The notes beneath the pieces were generated by a model. That model ran no database searches, was not told the DNA's origin, and saw only the letters and a program-made list of their open reading frames with translations. A stretch of 64,000 nucleotides of DNA from the NCBI RefSeq assembly GCF_009826975.1, contig NZ_WUMO01000007.1, forward strand, positions 248,001 through 312,000. Direction: 5' to 3'. A program made the translations under genes and the position numbers. The stretch is from Flavobacterium sp. HBTb2-11-1. GTDB taxonomy: Bacteria > Bacteroidota > Bacteroidia > Flavobacteriales > Flavobacteriaceae. This document shows positions 61,327 through 64,000 of the stretch, piece after piece (within the stretch, counting starts at the first letter, position 1; the number at the start of each line of letters is the position of its first letter).

Positions 61327-61680
61327 ATGAATAAAATTGTAGGAGATAATCTAAAAGTTTTGAGAAAATCAAAAAATATGTCGCAAGAAGAGGCTGCGGA
61401 TCATTTGAAAATTTCTCAATCGGCTTATGCTAGAATGGAACGTGGAGAGAGTACATCTTGGGCTATCCATTTTAATAAAATATGTCAGATTTTTGAAATA
61501 TCTCCAGAAGAATTAGTTCGAAAAGGATTAGGAGATTCTGTTTATGAAAGTCTAATGAATACAGAACGACAAACAGAGATTGCAATGTTAGGGGTTTATA
61601 GAAAAATTATAAAGCAATATGAGTTGCAAATTCAAGATTTGAAAACCATTATAAGACACTTAAATAAAGGCAAAAATTAA
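61327..61680 (+). CDS. XRE-family transcriptional regulator
   Basis: A 117-residue regulator with an N-terminal HTH (about 6-60: NLKVLRKSKNMSQEEAADHLKISQSAYARMERG) and a C-terminal coiled helix (about 80-115, YRKIIKQYELQIQDLKTIIRHL) that may dimerise. It is divergent from the bacteriocin-like operon. The ATG at 61327 was preferred to the TTG at 61306, which lies inside the -7 element. It probably represses the operon and itself through the intervening palindrome; no partner sensor or pheromone kinase is encoded. Confidence 0.85.
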   Translation: MNKIVGDNLKVLRKSKNMSQEEAADHLKISQSAYARMERGESTSWAIHFNKICQIFEISPEELVRKGLGDSVYESLMNTERQTEIAMLGVYRKIIKQYELQIQDLKTIIRHLNKGKN

Positions 61681-61691
61681 ATAATTGGGAG

Positions 61692-61883
61692 TTAATTTCT
61701 TCTTCTTTTCAGTTGAGTATAGGTTATAAGAATTCCAACTGTAGATAAAAACGGACCGATTACTAATCTGAAATCTGAAAAAGAGATGTCTTTTATGTCT
61801 TTTGCAAGTAATGGACTTAAAGATATACTGATGTATAATAAACCAAGAATAATGAAAACTAATAAGAAGCCTTTTTTGCTCAT
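61692..61883 (-). CDS. Small two-helix membrane protein
   Basis: A 63-residue protein with hydrophobic segments (about 5-24 and 38-57) and a basic end (QLKRRRN). It starts at the ATG at 61883 and ends 12 nt from the regulator's stop. Unknown family; AT-rich like the island, so it may belong to it, for example as a second immunity candidate. Confidence 0.55.
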   Translation of the reverse strand: MSKKGFLLVFIILGLLYISISLSPLLAKDIKDISFSDFRLVIGPFLSTVGILITYTQLKRRRN

Positions 61884-61955
61884 TTTAAGTTCTTTAGAAA
61901 GAAAAGTAAATATAATCAAAAATTGACTAAATAAAGAAAATTCTTTCGAAATAAA

Positions 61956-61984
61956 AAAGACCTCACAATTATGTGAAGCCTTTT
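61956..61984 (-). terminator. Terminator of lysC
   Basis: Hairpin GGCTTCACA / TGTGAGGTC around TAAT with T6 on the minus strand, about 45 nt past the lysC stop. Confidence 0.6.
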
Positions 61985-62026
61985 CAATAATTTTCGAATT
62001 AAATAATTACCTTTTATAAAGCAATA

Positions 62027-63286
62027 TTAGTTTAATTCTTTAGTCACAATCTGCATGGTTTCACGGCTAACTTGTTTCAACAAAACTTCTTTGTTAGCTT
62101 CAACAGTTTGAGCAGCTTCTTCTGTAAAGTGACGAATAGTATATAAGGTTACATTCTCACTATATTCTACTTTGAATTTTTTAGAAAGAATAGCATTCAA
62201 TTCTGGGAAATTTCCAAATTTATCTTCCACACAAACAGAGAAACTAATTGCTGAGTTCTGGATCAAATTCACTTTGATTTTGAATTCGTGGAATAAACCA
62301 AAAATCTCACTAATGTTTTCTTCCATGATGAAAGAGAAATCAATTGATGAAAGAGAAATCAAAAGTTGTTCTCTTTTTACAATAAAACATGGATATTGAG
62401 GCTCCAAATCTACGCCTTTTGATACACAAGTTCCTTTTAATAAAGGGTTGATAAACGATTTTACGTATAATGGAATTTCTTTTTTCTGTAACGGCTGTAA
62501 TGTTTTTGGGTGAATAACCGTTGCTCCGTAAAACGCCAATTCGATAGCTTCACGATATGAAATTTGGTTTAGCAAACTTGCATTTTCAAAATAACGAGGA
62601 TCGGCATTCATAACTCCAGGAACGTCTTTCCATATCGTTACACTTTCAGCATTTAAGCAGTAAGCAAAAATTCCAGCAGTATAATCAGAACCTTCACGTC
62701 CAAGAGTTGTAGTAAAGTTATTTTCATCTGCACCCAAGAAACCTTGTGTGATGTTTAACTGTTTTCTTGGAACATTTTTGCTGATATTTTGCTGTGTAGT
62801 TTCCCAGTCAACTTCAGCATCTCTATAGTTTGCATTCGTTTTAATGAAATTACGAACATCAAGCCATTGCGTCTGAATTCCTCTGAAATTCATATAATGA
62901 CTTAAGATATTAGTCGAAATCAATTCACCAAAACTTACCACCTGATCATAAACAAAGTTGTAATTTGGAGATTTATTATGGGCCAAGAAGTATTCTAATT
63001 CGTCAAACTGAGCATTTACAGCCGCAAAAACAGCATGATTTTCATCTTCAAACAAATCCAATAAGATCTGATTGTGATATTTTTTAATTTCTTGAACAGA
63101 AGCATTTAATTCTGTCGATTTTTCAAAGTAATTCTTGATTACAACTTCAAGAGCATTTGTTGTTTTTCCCATTGCCGAAACTACAAGAATTACGTCTTCG
63201 TAACCTACTTTTTGTAAAACGTCATAAACGTTTTTAATTCCATCTGCATCTTTTACTGATGCACCACCAAATTTAAATACTCTCAT
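62027..63286 (-). CDS. lysC: Aspartate kinase
   Basis: Phosphorylates aspartate, the first step to lysine, threonine and methionine. The 419 residues show the start FKFGGASVKDADGIKN, VVSAMGKTT, GREGSDYTAGIFAYCL (about 198-213) and an ACT-like regulatory C-terminal part (about 300-419) suggesting feedback control. It is monofunctional (no homoserine dehydrogenase fusion). Core gene at the right border of the accessory island. ATG at 63286. Confidence 0.94.
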   Translation of the reverse strand: MRVFKFGGASVKDADGIKNVYDVLQKVGYEDVILVVSAMGKTTNALEVVIKNYFEKSTELNASVQEIKKYHNQILLDLFEDENHAVFAAVNAQFDELEYFLAHNKSPNYNFVYDQVVSFGELISTNILSHYMNFRGIQTQWLDVRNFIKTNANYRDAEVDWETTQQNISKNVPRKQLNITQGFLGADENNFTTTLGREGSDYTAGIFAYCLNAESVTIWKDVPGVMNADPRYFENASLLNQISYREAIELAFYGATVIHPKTLQPLQKKEIPLYVKSFINPLLKGTCVSKGVDLEPQYPCFIVKREQLLISLSSIDFSFIMEENISEIFGLFHEFKIKVNLIQNSAISFSVCVEDKFGNFPELNAILSKKFKVEYSENVTLYTIRHFTEEAAQTVEANKEVLLKQVSRETMQIVTKELN

Positions 63287-63349
63287 TTTTAATTTTAGAT
63301 TTTTAGATTTTAGATTCCAGATTTAAGGAAATCTAGTATTTTATTTGTT

Positions 63350-63407
63350 GCCACGAATTTCACTAATTTCCACTAATTAATTCGTGCTAATTTGTGAAAT
63401 TCGTGGC
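63350..63407. repeat. Inverted repeat with GCCACGAATTTCAC ends
   Basis: GCCACGAATTTCACTAATTT is mirrored by TTTGTGAAATTCGTGGC, 58 nt overall, between lysC and the acetyltransferase gene. Same family as 11573-11712; may terminate the acetyltransferase transcript. Confidence 0.7.
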
Positions 63408-63417
63408 AAAAAACTTT

Positions 63418-63906
63418 TTATAATTTTTCTAAGAATGCATTAACTCCAGCTTCATCCATTTGAACGACCTGCCAATCGTCAAGGATTTTTGCGCCCGAAT
63501 TTTTATAAAAATTTACAGCTGGAGTATTCCAAGCCAAAACATTCCATTCCACTCTTCTAACATTATCTCTTTTTCCTTGTTTCATGATTTCAGCATAAAG
63601 AGCAGAACCTAAACCTGTGCCTCGCATCTTCTCTTTTACGATCAAATCTTCAAGATGTATGGTTTTTCCTTTCCAAGTAGAATAGCGGTAATAATACAAA
63701 GCTATTCCAACAATTTCTTTCTGTTTTTCTTCATTTTCGATCTCCGCTACAAAAACATTAAATAATGGTTTTTCGCCAAATCCGTCACGCACTAAATCTT
63801 CCTCTGTAATGACAACCGCATCAGGCTCTTTTTCGAATATAGCCAGCTCCTGAATAAGCCCTAACACCGATTTCATATCTTCAGGATTTCCTTTTCTAAT
63901 ATTCAT
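63418..63906 (-). CDS. GNAT-family N-acetyltransferase
   Basis: An acetyl-CoA-dependent acetyltransferase of 162 residues with the GNAT fold: IRKGNPEDMKSVLGLIQEL at the start, HLEDLIVKEKMRGTGLGSALY containing the acetyl-CoA loop (RGTGLG, about 93-98), and NTPAVNFYKNSGAK. It resembles spermidine/diamine acetyltransferase-like members in the ending, but the substrate cannot be assigned. Same strand as lysC; the genes are separated by a repeat. Confidence 0.88.
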   Translation of the reverse strand: MNIRKGNPEDMKSVLGLIQELAIFEKEPDAVVITEEDLVRDGFGEKPLFNVFVAEIENEEKQKEIVGIALYYYRYSTWKGKTIHLEDLIVKEKMRGTGLGSALYAEIMKQGKRDNVRRVEWNVLAWNTPAVNFYKNSGAKILDDWQVVQMDEAGVNAFLEKL

Positions 63907-64000
63907 ATATTCTTATTTTTAACTATTTATTATCTAAAAAAGCGTCATTTTATTGGATGCTTTTTGCAGATTGTTAGCAAATATACAATAGTAGCAAACA

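Noticed and set aside
1-64000. CRISPR array, prophage, insertion sequence or toxin-antitoxin pair
   Set aside because: No evenly spaced repeats with unique spacers, no phage structural, integrase or transposase genes, and no two-gene toxin pair were recognised. The palindromic repeats are singletons between genes.
1-64000. rRNA or tRNA genes
   Set aside because: No cloverleaf with a conserved GTTCRANTC arm and no 16S/23S/5S signature was seen on reading. A tRNA scan would settle it.

Overview
The window looks like chromosome from a Bacteroidota member of the Flavobacteriaceae, most likely Flavobacterium. This is judged from gene content and style, not from a database search. The DNA is AT-rich. 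Several promoters fit the Bacteroidota pattern (TTTG, about 19 bp, TAnnTTTG), and starts follow A-rich leaders rather than Shine-Dalgarno sites. Typical families are present: a type IX secretion C-terminal domain, a carboxypeptidase-like/DUF5686 protein, DUF3098, DUF4271 and DUF4296 proteins, TonB receptors, and LytS/LytR-type signalling. No rRNA, tRNA, CRISPR array, transposase or prophage gene was recognised.

Layout. 0-5 kb: thymidine kinase, a small membrane protein, sigma-54 (rpoN) and asnS. 5-11.5 kb: an MMPL/RND exporter, a LytS/LytR-type pair and a CPA2-type cation/proton antiporter. 11.7-16.6 kb: a DUF5686 protein, frr, pyrH and a thioredoxin-fold protein. 16.6-19.7 kb: a small + strand unit encoding a possible 25-residue peptide, then the minus-strand run ftsX, DUF3098, uppP, truB. 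20-25.4 kb: leuS, then a hydrolase / ECF sigma / membrane protein operon. 25.5-32 kb: a lipoprotein, a TPR sensor kinase with NarL-type regulator, a zinc peptidase, an AsnC regulator, hemD and DUF4271. 32-38.9 kb: a polyprenol-P-mannose synthase-like enzyme, pyrC, DUF4296, an epimerase, tyrS, a LuxE-like enzyme and a minimal T9SS-sorted protein.

39-46.9 kb reads as a phosphate-starvation region: a secreted lipoprotein, a TonB receptor, a PhoB/PhoR-like pair and an OprP-like porin. Three promoters here carry 11-bp-phased repeats (consensus near nnTAACA) that end exactly 9 nt before a -7 element, which looks like a Flavobacterium version of a Pho box. 47-56 kb holds a MurG-like glycosyltransferase, a Lys/Ala-rich secreted protein with a PBCV-type basic adaptor tail, a very large outer-membrane barrel, and an AraC regulator next to an outer-membrane receptor.

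56-61.7 kb is the most novel part. It is a visibly more AT-rich accessory island that looks like a peptide bacteriocin locus. Two precursors share a double-glycine-type leader ending MAGS, and each core has two cysteines. A 58-residue membrane peptide (possible immunity protein) lies between them. Downstream are a hairpin attenuator, a five-helix membrane protein, a CEFC thioredoxin-like protein, a DUF6625-like glycosyltransferase-fold protein, a C39-peptidase ABC exporter and a DUF5808 protein. A divergent XRE regulator faces the operon across a perfect palindrome that overlaps the operon's predicted -33 element. The window ends in core genes (lysC, a GNAT acetyltransferase).

Intergenic spaces hold several families of inverted repeats, many doubling as terminators.
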